This document shows positions 17,117 through 26,162 of a DNA stretch of 64,000 nucleotides, in pieces (positions within the stretch are counted from its first letter, which is position 1; each line of letters starts with the position of its first letter). A model generated the notes under the pieces. That model searched no databases and was not told the DNA's origin. It saw only the letters and a list, made by a program, of their open reading frames with translations. A program made the translations under genes and the position numbers. The DNA comes from Pseudomonas sp. PA27(2017) (lineage in GTDB: Bacteria; Pseudomonadota; Gammaproteobacteria; Pseudomonadales; Pseudomonadaceae), in NCBI RefSeq assembly GCF_001945445.1, contig NZ_MSXW01000022.1, positions 240,272-304,271 on the forward strand, given 5' to 3'.

Positions 17117-18607
17117 TCAGGCGAGATCGACGTAGACGCTCTTGGTCTCGGTGTAGGCGTCGATCACGTTCTTGCTCATTTCCCGGCCCCAGCCGGATTG
17201 CTTGTAGCCACCGAAGGGCGAGGCCGGGTCGACCACGTTCCAACAGTTGATCCATACCGAGCCGGCCTTGAGCTGCGCCGCCAGGCGATGCGCCGAGCGC
17301 AGGTCGCGGGTCCACAGGCCGGCAGCCAGGCCGTACGGCGAGTCGTTGGCGCGCTGAGCGAGTTCGTCGACGTCGCTCCAGCTCATGACCGTGAGCACCG
17401 GGCCGAAGATTTCCTCGCGGGCCACACAGGCCTGCTCGGCGCGGTCGAAGAAAACCGTGGGTTCGATGAAGTGGCCTTGCTCCAGATGCGCCGGGCGCTT
17501 GCCGCCGCAGATCAGCTCAGCGCCGTCTTGCACGCCGCGCTCCAGGTAGCCGGTCACGGTGCCCAGCTGGCGCTCGGAAACCAGTGGCCCGAGGGTGCTG
17601 CGACTGTCCAGGCCGGAGCCGATGACGTGGGCGGCAGCGTGCTTGCGCAGTTCCTCGAGCACCTGGTCGAGCACCGACTCATGCACGTACAGGCGCGAGG
17701 CAGCGGTACACACCTGCCCCTGGTTGTAGAAAATGCCGTCGGCAGCACCCTTGGCAGCGCGCACGATGTCGGCGTCGGGCAGGATGATGTTCGGCGACTT
17801 GCCGCCCAGCTCCAGGGACACCTTCTTCATGTTGCTGGTAGCGGCCTGGGCAATCAGCCGGCCGACGTGGGTCGAGCCGGTGAAAGCGATCTTGTCGACA
17901 TCGGCATGCTGGGACAGCGGCGCGCCGGTACGCGCACCGAAGCCGGTGAGCAGGTTGACCACACCGGCCGGGAAGCCCGCTTCCTCGATCAGCTGGACCA
18001 GGCGCACGGCCACCAGCGGGGTCTGCTCGGCGGGCTTGAGCACCGCGGTGCAGCCGGTAGCCAGGGCCGGGCCGAGCTTCCACACGCACATGTTCAGCGG
18101 GAAGTTCCACGGCACGATCAAGGCGCACACACCCACCGGCTCGCGCAGGGTGTAGTTGAGCATCGGCGCGCCGCTGGCCGGCGAAACCGGCAGCGTGCTG
18201 CCTTCGATCTTGGTCGGCCAGCCGGCGAAATAGCGAACGATGTTGGCAGCGGCGGTGGCCTCACCACGGGCAGAAGCGATGGTCTTGCCGTTCTCCAGGG
18301 TGATCAGTTGCGCCAGCTCTTCGCGGTGCGCGTCGATCAACTCGGCCAGGCGGAACAGCAGGTAGCCGCGACGGGCCGGGGTTTCCCAGCGCCACGGGCC
18401 TTCGAAGGCGGCACGGGCGGCGGCAACGGCAGCATCGACATCGGCTTCCTCGCCCTCGGCGACTTCACACAGCACGGTGGCGGTAGCCGGGTTCTCGACG
18501 GCGAACCGCTTGCCGCTGGCCGCCTCCACCCACTGGCCGCCGATCAGCAGGCGCTTGGGCGTGGCCAGGAACTCACGGACGGCAGGTAGCAGTTGAATCT
18601 CGCTCAT
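17117..18607 (-). CDS. NAD(P)-dependent aldehyde dehydrogenase
   Basis: A 496-residue enzyme of the ALDH superfamily with all key residues: oxyanion Asn168 (VPWNFP), general base Glu266 (SLELGGKS), nucleophile Cys300 (NQGQVCTAAS), and the EEIFGPV and PFGGYKQSGWGRE motifs. It oxidises an aldehyde to the acid. Its ATG lies only 3 bp after the stop of the ThDP decarboxylase gene, so the aldehyde is probably made by that enzyme. A decarboxylase plus dehydrogenase pair would convert a 2-oxo acid to a carboxylic acid one carbon shorter, as in phenylglyoxylate to benzoate. The specific aldehyde is unknown. Confidence 0.95.
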   Translation of the reverse strand: MSEIQLLPAVREFLATPKRLLIGGQWVEAASGKRFAVENPATATVLCEVAEGEEADVDAAVAAARAAFEGPWRWETPARRGYLLFRLAELIDAHREELAQLITLENGKTIASARGEATAAANIVRYFAGWPTKIEGSTLPVSPASGAPMLNYTLREPVGVCALIVPWNFPLNMCVWKLGPALATGCTAVLKPAEQTPLVAVRLVQLIEEAGFPAGVVNLLTGFGARTGAPLSQHADVDKIAFTGSTHVGRLIAQAATSNMKKVSLELGGKSPNIILPDADIVRAAKGAADGIFYNQGQVCTAASRLYVHESVLDQVLEELRKHAAAHVIGSGLDSRSTLGPLVSERQLGTVTGYLERGVQDGAELICGGKRPAHLEQGHFIEPTVFFDRAEQACVAREEIFGPVLTVMSWSDVDELAQRANDSPYGLAAGLWTRDLRSAHRLAAQLKAGSVWINCWNVVDPASPFGGYKQSGWGREMSKNVIDAYTETKSVYVDLA

Positions 18608-18610
18608 GGC

Positions 18611-20161
18611 TCACAGCTCCATTTCGATCAGGCAGGGCGCGGCGCTGGCGATGGCGCTCGCCAGGGCCTGACGCAGTTCGATATTGGTACGCACGGTGCT
18701 TGCCGGTACGCCGTAGCCTTTGGCCAGGGCCTTCCAGTCCACCCGCGGGCGATCCAGCTCGGTGAGGGCCAGGGCCTGCGGGCCGAAGTCGTTCACGCCG
18801 TAGCGGCGCAGCTCGTTCTGCAGAATCGCGTAGCGGTGGTTGGCGGCGATCAGGATGATCACCGGCAGCTGCTCACGGGCGATGCTCCACAGCGTCTGGA
18901 TGGTGTACTGGGCGCTGCCGTCCGATTGCAGGCAGAACACCGTGTTGCCGCGCTCGGCCAGGGCCGCACCAAAGCCGGCCGGAATGCCCTGGCCGATGGC
19001 GCCGCCGGTATTGGTCAGCACGCGGTGGCGGGTCGCGCCGGCCGACGCGGTGAAGAACGGGTAACCGCAGGTGCCGCCTTCGATGGACACGATGCAGTCG
19101 TGAGTCAGGGCCGCCGACAGCACCTTGCCGATGGACTGCGGCGACAACGCGTCTTCGGCCGGCGGCATCTCGATGCCTTGCGGCGCAGGCACATGAGCCG
19201 GCGCCTGCAGGGCGTCGGCTACCGCGCTGATCGCGCCGACCACGTCGTCACCGACCTCGGCCAGAGACAGCAGGCGGTCACGCTCAGCCAGGCGCGAGGC
19301 GATGCCTTCGTAGCCGAAGTAGCTGATCGGCTCCGGCACACCGGCGCACACCACCAGGTCGTACTGGTCGAGAATCTCGATGGCCACTTCGGGGAAGTAC
19401 GGCAGGCGGTCGAGATCCGGCAGGCCCCCACCGCGATGGCTGACCCGCGGAAAGGTTTCGGCGAACAGGCGCACACCCGGCAGGTGAGCCAGGCGGCCAG
19501 CGGCTTCCAGCCCCTCAGCTGTGAGGCCGCTATCACCGACGATGAACACCAGACGCTTACCAGCCTTGAGGGCGGCTACTACCTGCTCGACCTTGTCACC
19601 GGCCAGGCGACGAACCGGCGCCTGCAGCGGCGCGAAGCGCGAGGCGCCAGCCGACACTTCATTGGCCTGCAGATCCATCGGCAGAATCAGGCTGGCAATC
19701 TGCCCGCGTGGTTGCCAGGCGGCCTGCACGGCACTCTGAAAATCCTCGCCGACGCGCTCGGCGCTACGCGAGGTTCGCACCCAACCGGATACCGCGCCGG
19801 CCAGGGCCTCGATATCGCTGGCCAGAGGTGGATCGTAGTTGACGTGCCAGGAAGCGTGATCGCCGATCACGTTGACGATCGGCGTGTTGGCGCGGCGGGC
19901 GTTGTGCAGGTTGGCAATGCCGTTGGCAAAGCCAGGGCCCAGGTGGGTCAGGGTCATGGCCGGCTTGCCGGCGATGCGTCCGTAGCCATCAGCGGCACCG
20001 GTACACACGCCTTCGAACAGCGATAGCACGGGCTTGAGTGTCAGCGCGGGATGCTTCGCGATGGCAGCGACCAGGGGGATCTCGGTGGTTCCCGGGTTGG
20101 CAAAGCAGTATTCGACTCCGCTGGCGGCAGCGGCCTCGATCAGTAATTCGGCACCATTCAT
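18611..20161 (-). CDS. ThDP-dependent decarboxylase (acetolactate synthase / benzoylformate decarboxylase-like)
   Basis: A 516-residue thiamine-diphosphate enzyme. The catalytic Glu50 lies in SLFEGVCTGAADGYGR. The ThDP/Mg site reads SDGSAQYTIQ and then, after the expected spacing, AANHRY: the usual GDG is SDG, and the Mg ligands Asp and Asn are kept. The central domain is present but short. Family members act on 2-oxo acids; with the adjacent aldehyde dehydrogenase a benzoylformate-decarboxylase-like step is most plausible. It is the first gene of the minus-strand operon, facing the divergent IclR gene, with a GAGGG ribosome site before the ATG. Confidence 0.9.
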   Translation of the reverse strand: MNGAELLIEAAAASGVEYCFANPGTTEIPLVAAIAKHPALTLKPVLSLFEGVCTGAADGYGRIAGKPAMTLTHLGPGFANGIANLHNARRANTPIVNVIGDHASWHVNYDPPLASDIEALAGAVSGWVRTSRSAERVGEDFQSAVQAAWQPRGQIASLILPMDLQANEVSAGASRFAPLQAPVRRLAGDKVEQVVAALKAGKRLVFIVGDSGLTAEGLEAAGRLAHLPGVRLFAETFPRVSHRGGGLPDLDRLPYFPEVAIEILDQYDLVVCAGVPEPISYFGYEGIASRLAERDRLLSLAEVGDDVVGAISAVADALQAPAHVPAPQGIEMPPAEDALSPQSIGKVLSAALTHDCIVSIEGGTCGYPFFTASAGATRHRVLTNTGGAIGQGIPAGFGAALAERGNTVFCLQSDGSAQYTIQTLWSIAREQLPVIILIAANHRYAILQNELRRYGVNDFGPQALALTELDRPRVDWKALAKGYGVPASTVRTNIELRQALASAIASAAPCLIEMEL

Positions 20162-20412
20162 TCGTCTGCCCTCGCAGGCTTGCTTTGTTTTTTGAGATTT
20201 ATTCCATCAAATAAAAAAACTTCCAAGCAATTTTTGTAGATTTACTCAAAATACGAGACAAATGAGATTTTTAAGCGTAATTTGACAATCAGTTATCATC
20301 CTGCGAGATTCTCTGCCCCCGCCTGCGCCAACGGCGTATGCGTGCAGGCCTCGTCAGGGCCCGCAGGTTTTGCAAACGCGAAGCGGCAAGCAGATGCCGC
20401 GCAAGGAGTGAG
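20162..20412. promoter_or_regulatory. AT-rich divergent control region of the catabolic operon and iclR-type gene
   Basis: This gap is strongly AT-rich compared with its surroundings. TGAGATTT occurs at 20193-20200 and again at 20263-20270, exactly 70 bp apart, and a related TTTTGAGTAAAT lies between on the other strand near 20229-20243. A TTGACA at 20281-20286 could be the -35 box of the iclR-type gene. The TTTGAG-like boxes are candidate sites for the divergent regulator. Confidence 0.5.
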
Positions 20413-21177
20413 ATGAGCAGCTTGAGCAAGACTCTGGGCGTGCTGGATCTGTTCGGCCCTGAGCAGTTGCAGGTCGACCCGGAGACCATCGCCGCGCGCA
20501 TGGGGCTTTCACGTGCCACGGTGTACCGTTACGTGAAGGATCTCTGCGAGGCGGGCCTGCTGACCCGCGTTGGCGCCGGCAGCTATGGACTGGGGCCGCG
20601 GATCATCGAGCTGGACTGGATGATGCGCCAGTACGACCCGATCCTCAGCGCCGGGCGCGAGCTGATGCACGAGCTGGCCGACAAGACCGGCCTGGCGGTG
20701 TTCGCCAGCGTTTTCTACGACGGGCATATCATCAACACCTACATCACCGAATCCCACGACGCTTCGCACTTCGCCTTCGGCCGCGGCCACCCGCTGCCGC
20801 TGTTTCGCGGCGCCCAATCCAAGGTGCTGGTCGCTTCGCAGAAGGGCAAACGCCTGCAGAAGCTGCATGAAGAAATCGCCCGCGACCCCAGCAATCCGTA
20901 CAGCGCCTGCAGTTGGTCGGAGTTCGCCAGGATGGCCAAGAAGATCCGCAAGGACGGCTACAGCATCACCCACGACGAGCTCAATACCGGGCACACCGGC
21001 ATTGCCGCACCGATCGTCAGCGTCGATGAGAAGGAGGTAATGGGCAGTATTTCGGCGGTGGGTACCACGGCCAACTTCCGCCTGCTACGCCAGGAAACGG
21101 TGCTCGACATGCTCATCGACACCACCAGGCGCATCGCCCAGAACATTCACGCGCAGCGCTCGATACCAGCGGCGTGA
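20413..21177 (+). CDS. IclR-family transcriptional regulator
   Basis: A 254-residue regulator. Residues 1-65 form the winged helix (SLSKTLGVLDLF, TIAARMGLSRATVYRYVKDL). The rest is an IclR effector domain (DKTGLAVFASVFYDGHIINT, RKDGYSITHDELNTGHTGIA, APIVSVDEKEVMGSISAVGT). The ATG at 20413 follows an AAGGAG site; earlier in-frame ATGs lack one. It is divergent from the nine-gene catabolic operon and separated from it by the AT-rich control region, the usual layout for an IclR regulator that controls an aromatic-degradation operon in response to a pathway metabolite. Confidence 0.95.
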   Translation: MSSLSKTLGVLDLFGPEQLQVDPETIAARMGLSRATVYRYVKDLCEAGLLTRVGAGSYGLGPRIIELDWMMRQYDPILSAGRELMHELADKTGLAVFASVFYDGHIINTYITESHDASHFAFGRGHPLPLFRGAQSKVLVASQKGKRLQKLHEEIARDPSNPYSACSWSEFARMAKKIRKDGYSITHDELNTGHTGIAAPIVSVDEKEVMGSISAVGTTANFRLLRQETVLDMLIDTTRRIAQNIHAQRSIPAA

Positions 21178-21200
21178 AGCGGATAAGGGAAAAGGAAAAC

Positions 21201-21224
21201 CGACTGCCCGCGAACGGGCAGTCG
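21201..21224. terminator. Perfect 10-bp hairpin downstream of the iclR-type gene
   Basis: CGACTGCCCG, the tetraloop CGAA and CGGGCAGTCG form a perfect stem 24 bp after the regulator stop. On the minus strand the stem is followed by GGTTTTCCTTTT, so it may stop transcription coming from the porin gene as well. On the plus strand no T-run follows. Confidence 0.6.
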
Positions 21225-21358
21225 TGCGACCAAATGCGTGGAGCGAGTCGCCAAGAGGGTTAGGTGAACGCCGCTCGGGTGGCGCGTAGTTCACGATCTT
21301 CATGCTGGGTTTGATCTATTTGACTGCAACGTGGCGCAAGCGGCCGTTCCCCGATCCA

Positions 21359-21426
21359 CTGTGGGAGCGCGCCATGCGCGCGAAAAATCGCGGGCATGGA
21401 CTAGGCGTCCCCGCCCGTTCCCACAG
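21359..21426. repeat. REP-type palindromic element
   Basis: The segment begins CTGTGGGAGCGCGCCATGCG and ends with TTCCCACAG, forming an inverted pair of Pseudomonas REP heads. It lies in the 319-bp gap between convergent iclR-type and porin genes, which otherwise holds only the hairpin at 21201-21224. Confidence 0.65.
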
Positions 21427-21496
21427 CTACTGCGCTGATGTCCGCTTCTGCCTATAGCTGCCCATAGCCATGCCTAGAAGGATCGTGAACAGTTTC

Positions 21497-22840
21497 TTAG
21501 AACGGCACGATGACCATCAACTGGCTGTAGACGTTGGTGCCATTGCCGCCAACCTGGCTGCCGATGCCACCGTCGTCGGAACTCTTCTTGGGCTGATAGA
21601 ACCCCACCAGCGGTGCGATGGTCAGGTGCTCGCTGACCGCCCACTCGGCGTACAGATCGAGCTCACGCGCGTCGCGATTGATGGTGTCGCGGTCGTGCAG
21701 CGTACTGAAGTCGAAGAACAGCGCGCCCAGGGTCAACCCTTGCATCGGCGTGGCCTTGAGGCCAACGTGATGAATACCGGTATTGGTGTTGAACGGGCCG
21801 GCGTAGTTGGCCGCCACCTCGCCCTGAAACCAGGTGCCGTAGCCGGTACTGAGGCCAGTGAACAGCGAATCCCAGCCGCCCGAGAAGCGCGTATAGCGGT
21901 AGGTCAGGCTGGGCGCCCAGGGCGCATCGGCGAAGGTGTAGCCAGCCTCGGCGTACCAGGCCTTTTCCACGCCGGTATCGACATCCTGCCAGGCATATTC
22001 GAAAGCGAAGTTGGCGTTCTCGATACCGGCACTGCCTTCACCGCGAACGCTGTACACGTCCATGTTGTCGCGCTGCGCCTGGATCGGATTGGCCCAGCGC
22101 TCATTGACGTCCAGGCCGTGGATCCAGGTCAGCCCCAGGGTACCGGCATCGGTGGTGTAGTCCAGGGTACTGGCGGCCAGTTCGGTTTGCGCCTGCACGC
22201 GGTTGTCGGACTTGAGCCACAGAACCGAGCCATGTACGCCCTCCTGACCACCCAGACGCAATACCGCGGTGCGATCGAAGGCATGCCGCGCGGCGGCGTA
22301 ATAAGCACCGCCGCGGTTGAGGCTCCCGCCGTTCGGCCCTTGAGGGCCGTTACCCAGGTTGGTGCCGTCGTCGTTGATCAGAAAGCCGCGCCCCAGCTTG
22401 ACCACCTGACGGCCAGCGGAGAAATCCACGCCATCCTGACCGAGCGCGGGGAACAGGTCGCCAGAGCGCCAGCCCAGGTAGGCATCCTCGATCTTGGTGG
22501 TGCGTTCGGAGCCGTCCGAATTGCCGCCGGCATCGCCATCGCCCCAGGTCGCCGAACTGACCAGGCTGAAGGCGCCGTAGGCGGTACCCGCCCCGGCCAA
22601 CCCCTGGTCGCCGCTCAGGCCGTACTTGATGAAGCCTTCGCGCCAGGTCGAGCCGCCGCTGGTGCCGTCGTAGTTCTTGCGGCTGTTCATCATGCCGAAT
22701 ACCGCGAGCACATCGGCGTTGAGATGGGCGTCATCGTCGCTGTACAGCTCGACAGCACCTGCCGGCGCAGCCAGGCCGATGGCTAGGCTCAAGGCTAGGC
22801 CGCCACTGGAGAGGCGAATTGCCCGTTTGCGATGTTCCAT
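21497..22840 (-). CDS. Outer-membrane beta-barrel porin
   Basis: A 447-residue protein with a signal peptide (GLALSLAIGLAAPAGA, mature start VELYSDDD). Alternating amphipathic strands rich in aromatic and glycine residues run to a C-terminal YSQLMVIVPF, with the final Phe typical of barrel proteins. The AAGGAGC ribosome site confirms the start. I cannot place it firmly in a named porin family; it looks like the specific channels associated with carboxylate or aromatic uptake. It lies downstream of the APC permease on the same strand, so the two could carry the pathway substrate across the outer and inner membranes. Confidence 0.85.
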   Translation of the reverse strand: MEHRKRAIRLSSGGLALSLAIGLAAPAGAVELYSDDDAHLNADVLAVFGMMNSRKNYDGTSGGSTWREGFIKYGLSGDQGLAGAGTAYGAFSLVSSATWGDGDAGGNSDGSERTTKIEDAYLGWRSGDLFPALGQDGVDFSAGRQVVKLGRGFLINDDGTNLGNGPQGPNGGSLNRGGAYYAAARHAFDRTAVLRLGGQEGVHGSVLWLKSDNRVQAQTELAASTLDYTTDAGTLGLTWIHGLDVNERWANPIQAQRDNMDVYSVRGEGSAGIENANFAFEYAWQDVDTGVEKAWYAEAGYTFADAPWAPSLTYRYTRFSGGWDSLFTGLSTGYGTWFQGEVAANYAGPFNTNTGIHHVGLKATPMQGLTLGALFFDFSTLHDRDTINRDARELDLYAEWAVSEHLTIAPLVGFYQPKKSSDDGGIGSQVGGNGTNVYSQLMVIVPF

Positions 22841-22936
22841 GGTGATGCTCCTTTCACGTCCGTTTTATCGTGGTTGGCGTTGGGTCCGGGTGCATGCTTC
22901 GCTGGCTTGCCCCGGATACGGTGCCGCCTCGAAACA

Positions 22937-22958
22937 GCCGCCCTCACCCGCTGGCGGC
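22937..22958 (-). terminator. Hairpin downstream of the APC permease gene (weak)
   Basis: GCCGCC and GGCGGC form a 6-bp stem with a 10-base loop about 85 bp after the permease stop. On the minus strand TGTTTC follows. Weak candidate. Confidence 0.3.
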
Positions 22959-23041
22959 CGTTTTCGATGAGTGTGCGGTCTGCTCATGACCACCCACCGG
23001 CAGCGTTACCGCGCAGTGGGATTGGCATAGAAGGGAGTGGC

Positions 23042-24493
23042 TTACAGCTTGTGGCTGCCGAGCCTGGCGAAGCACTCCGGCGATTTGCGACGAAGGCGCA
23101 TGGCCAGCAGCACCCCACCGATCAGCGCCGCCGGGATAACCGCGCAGAGCGCATAGGAAATTGCCTTGCTGGAGCCGGTCAGCACGTCGAAGTGGATGAC
23201 CGCGATGACCAGCACCACGCAAAGGGCCATGCACGAGAAGGCCGGCATAACGAGGCGACGCAGCAGGCCCAGCTTCAGTTGCGGGTTGCGCTTGAAGTAC
23301 ATCAGCACCGCGGCCGAGGTCAGTGCCATCAGCAACAGCAGGCACAGCGTGGCCAGGCTGGAGAACCAGGCGAACAGCTGCAGGATCGGATCGGCCTCCA
23401 TCACCGCGAAGATCAGCACGACCACTGCCGCGATCAGGCTCTGCAAGGCCGATCCCATGTGCGGGCTCTGGTGGATGCGGTGGGTAAGCCCCAGCGACTT
23501 GGGCAGCAGGCCGTCACGGCCAATGGCGTAGAAGTAGCGCGCCGCAGAGTTGTGGAAAGCCAGGAGCCCTGCGTAGATGCTCACCACGAACAGCACGCGG
23601 ATCACCTGAGTCAGCTCGGCGCCGACGTAGTGATCGGACAGGCCGTAGATGAAGGTGGTCGGATCGGTCAGGCTCTGCAGGGTCGGTACGATCTTGTCGG
23701 TGCCCACGCCGATGACCATCGACCAGATCGAGAGGGCGTAGAAACAGCCGATCAGTAGCACCGACACATAGGTGGCGATGGGAATGGCCCGTTGCGGGTT
23801 CTTCGCCTCTTCGCCATAGATGGTGGTCGCCTCGAAACCGATGAACGCGGCGAAACAGAACAGCAGGCCAATCGACGGATTGCCGCTGAATACCTGTTCG
23901 GCCTTGAAGGAATCGAAATTCACTCCGCTATCGCCACCGCTGTGCAGGATCGCGATGTCCAGCACCAGAATGGCCAGGTACTCGGCGACCACGATCAGCG
24001 ACAGCACCCGCGCCGACAGGTCGATGTTGCGGTAACCGAGGATGGCCACGCTGACCATGGCCATCAGCGAGTAAGACCACCACGGCAGGTCGATGGCGAA
24101 CACGCTGGACATGGTGCCGGCCATCACACCGCCGAACATGCCATACAGGCCGACCTGCAGGATGTTATAGGCGAACATCGCCAACATCCCTGCCGCGCCA
24201 CCGGCCAGGCCGCCCAGCCCACGCGATGAGAAGGCGTAGAAACCGCCGGCATTGGTGACGTGCCGCGCCATGGTGGTGTAGCCCACCGCGAACGACAGCA
24301 GCACCAGCAGCGCTATCACCAGCAGGGCTGGCGTGCCCGCGCCACTGCCCAGCATGATGCCGATCGGGAACCCGCCGGCCAGCACGCTCAACGGGCTTGC
24401 CGCGGAAATCACGAAGAAGATGATGAAACCGACGCTCAAGGCACCGCGCCGCAGCTCGTTCGAGCCTGCAGGCGAACTCATGGATACGCTCAT
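23042..24493 (-). CDS. APC-superfamily amino-acid/amine permease
   Basis: A 483-residue inner-membrane permease with about 12 spans. The first span carries the unwound APC-type motif (SAASPLSVLAGGFPIGIMLG), and a conserved LLFCFAAFIGFEATTIYGEE helix with EEAKNPQRAIPIA follows, as in amino-acid and polyamine permeases. It starts the minus-strand unit that continues to the porin. Upstream, a pair of inverted 19-bp boxes separates it from the divergent polyamine-type binding protein gene. Substrate unknown; an amine or an amino acid is the safest guess. Confidence 0.92.
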   Translation of the reverse strand: MSVSMSSPAGSNELRRGALSVGFIIFFVISAASPLSVLAGGFPIGIMLGSGAGTPALLVIALLVLLSFAVGYTTMARHVTNAGGFYAFSSRGLGGLAGGAAGMLAMFAYNILQVGLYGMFGGVMAGTMSSVFAIDLPWWSYSLMAMVSVAILGYRNIDLSARVLSLIVVAEYLAILVLDIAILHSGGDSGVNFDSFKAEQVFSGNPSIGLLFCFAAFIGFEATTIYGEEAKNPQRAIPIATYVSVLLIGCFYALSIWSMVIGVGTDKIVPTLQSLTDPTTFIYGLSDHYVGAELTQVIRVLFVVSIYAGLLAFHNSAARYFYAIGRDGLLPKSLGLTHRIHQSPHMGSALQSLIAAVVVLIFAVMEADPILQLFAWFSSLATLCLLLLMALTSAAVLMYFKRNPQLKLGLLRRLVMPAFSCMALCVVLVIAVIHFDVLTGSSKAISYALCAVIPAALIGGVLLAMRLRRKSPECFARLGSHKL

Positions 24494-24910
24494 TCTCTTG
24501 ACCTTATTTTATGAGGCAGTTTTCAAGGGCCGGAAGAAGGCAACGCGCCCGCTTGGCCGACCGAAACGCAATTGTTATTGGCTGTCGAAAATGATCCTAG
24601 GCCCTTCCCCTGCGGTGCGTTATCCCAAATTGGCAGCCAAAAAATGCCCCATTGCCAAGATGGTTCACGGCCGTTCAGCACCGCTCCATGACATTGCCAA
24701 TTCGGGATAACGCCCGCGCAAACACCGCTTCTACCATCGACCCCACACGGGACAGCAGTGATGACGCGCTCCCCCGCTGCCGGCTGAGCGACGTCCACCA
24801 GGCCAGCGTACTCGGTTCGCCGGACAACCGATTCACCAGCCACGCCCGTTGAGCCTCTCGGCTCGCTCGATCAGCACACCGGTGGCATTGGTCATTCAAG
24901 GAGCGACGCC
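24494..24910. other. 417-bp divergent intergenic region
   Basis: No gene is convincing here. It carries the permease leader, the inverted-repeat pair at 24617-24713, and the AAGGAG ribosome site of the binding-protein gene. Confidence 0.6.
24617..24713. promoter_or_regulatory. Pair of inverted 19-bp boxes between divergent transport genes (candidate operators)
   Basis: GCGTTATCCCAAATTGGCA at 24617-24635 recurs as its reverse complement at 24695-24713 with one mismatch, 59 bp apart. A further TTGGCAGCCAA palindrome overlaps the first arm, and another ATTGCCAA lies at 24651-24658. The arrangement suggests a dimeric regulator binding two sites, perhaps with DNA looping. Confidence 0.55.
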
Positions 24911-25969
24911 ATGAAACCTCTGATCTGCTTGTTCGTGATGCTGGTCTGCACCAGCGCCCACGCCGAACAGGTGCTGCGTTTCTTCAGTTGGCAGGACTAC
25001 TTCGACCCCGCGGTCATCGAGGACTTCCAACGCAACACCGGCATCCGCGTTGAGTACGAGAGTTTCACCACCGCCGAGCAGTTGATGCAGGCCATGCAGT
25101 CAGGCACCGCCTATGACGTGATCGTGCCCTCGCATTTCATGCTCAACGACCTGACCGGCAACGGCAAGCTGGCGAAACTCGACACCGGCCGCCTGGCCCA
25201 CTACAAGCAACTCGATCCCTGGTTGTTGTCGATGCTAGCCGGCCAACCCGCGGCGAAGCAGCATGTGGTGCCTTACCTGTGGGGCTCGGTGGGCATCGCG
25301 TTGGATAAAGCCAAGGCCCAGGCCGCCTATCAAGAGCCGCTGCGCACCAGCTGGAGTCTGCTGTTCGAGCCCCAGCAGGTGGCGCGCCTGCTCACCTGCG
25401 GCGTGGGCTTACCCGACGCGCCCCAGGAAGTGACCTCGCTGCTGCTCAATTACAAGGGCCGCAACCCGGCAGTCAGCAGCCCACGGCAGATCAGCAAGGC
25501 CCTGCAGCCGTTGGCGTCGCTGATGCCCAAGCTCGCCGAACTGAACAACTGGGCATACATCGACGCCCTGGCCGCAGGCCGGCTGTGCATTGCCATGAGC
25601 TGGAGCGGCCACGCCCTGATGGCCATCGAGAAAAACCCGGCGCTCAGCTACCTGATTCCCGACGAAGGCGCTGCGATGTACATCGATACCCTGGCCATTC
25701 CCGCCAACGCGCCCAACCCGGAACTGGCCTACCGCTTCATCGACTTCATGATCACGCCGGAAAATGCCGTGCGTAATGCTCGGGCCACGCGTTTCTACGC
25801 ACCGTTGCCGAGCGATTCGGCGCTCATGCAGCGCTTCGCCAACGAGCACCCGATGCAGGTGATGAACGCTACCCAGCGGCGCGGCAGCTACCTGCTGGAG
25901 TCCCTGAGCGATGCCCAAAAGGCGGCGCTCGATGGTGCCTGGCAGAAACTCAAGGCGGCTCGGCAATGA
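24911..25969 (+). CDS. Periplasmic polyamine-type substrate-binding protein (PotD/PotF-like)
   Basis: A 352-residue secreted binding protein. The signal peptide ends at SAHA (residues 15-18). The mature start QVLRFFSWQDYFDPAVIEDF and the motif TAYDVIVPSHFMLNDLTGNG match spermidine/putrescine-binding proteins, as do YLWGSVGIALDK and IPDEGAAMYIDTLAIPANAP. It lacks the typical GVxY motif of canonical PotF pocket loops, so the ligand is uncertain. There is no ABC ATPase or permease gene next to it. It may serve a distant transporter or deliver a ligand to the neighbouring chemoreceptor. AAGGAG precedes the ATG. Confidence 0.88.
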   Translation: MKPLICLFVMLVCTSAHAEQVLRFFSWQDYFDPAVIEDFQRNTGIRVEYESFTTAEQLMQAMQSGTAYDVIVPSHFMLNDLTGNGKLAKLDTGRLAHYKQLDPWLLSMLAGQPAAKQHVVPYLWGSVGIALDKAKAQAAYQEPLRTSWSLLFEPQQVARLLTCGVGLPDAPQEVTSLLLNYKGRNPAVSSPRQISKALQPLASLMPKLAELNNWAYIDALAAGRLCIAMSWSGHALMAIEKNPALSYLIPDEGAAMYIDTLAIPANAPNPELAYRFIDFMITPENAVRNARATRFYAPLPSDSALMQRFANEHPMQVMNATQRRGSYLLESLSDAQKAALDGAWQKLKAARQ

Positions 25970-26162
25970 CGCCAGGGCGCTACCTCGCAAGTCGACTAGT
26001 GTCTATATGACACCCCAAGCGACAGGCGGCTGCTAGGCAGCGTCATTTCGTCTACCTGTCCCTCACGAAAGAAATCTTTGCGCCGATAGAGATCAAGTAC
26101 TCAACCATGCAGTACAGCACGCAGGCCTCGCTGCAATGCTGCTCAAGACAAGAGAGAGCGCC

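Noticed and set aside
18611..20161. True acetolactate synthase for branched-chain amino acid synthesis
   Set aside because: There is no small regulatory subunit gene, and the gene is the first member of a catabolic operon with an aldehyde dehydrogenase directly coupled to it.
24333..24843. Small genes in the gap between permease and binding-protein genes
   Set aside because: Open frames on both strands overlap the permease gene or the inverted operator boxes and show no domain or ribosome site.
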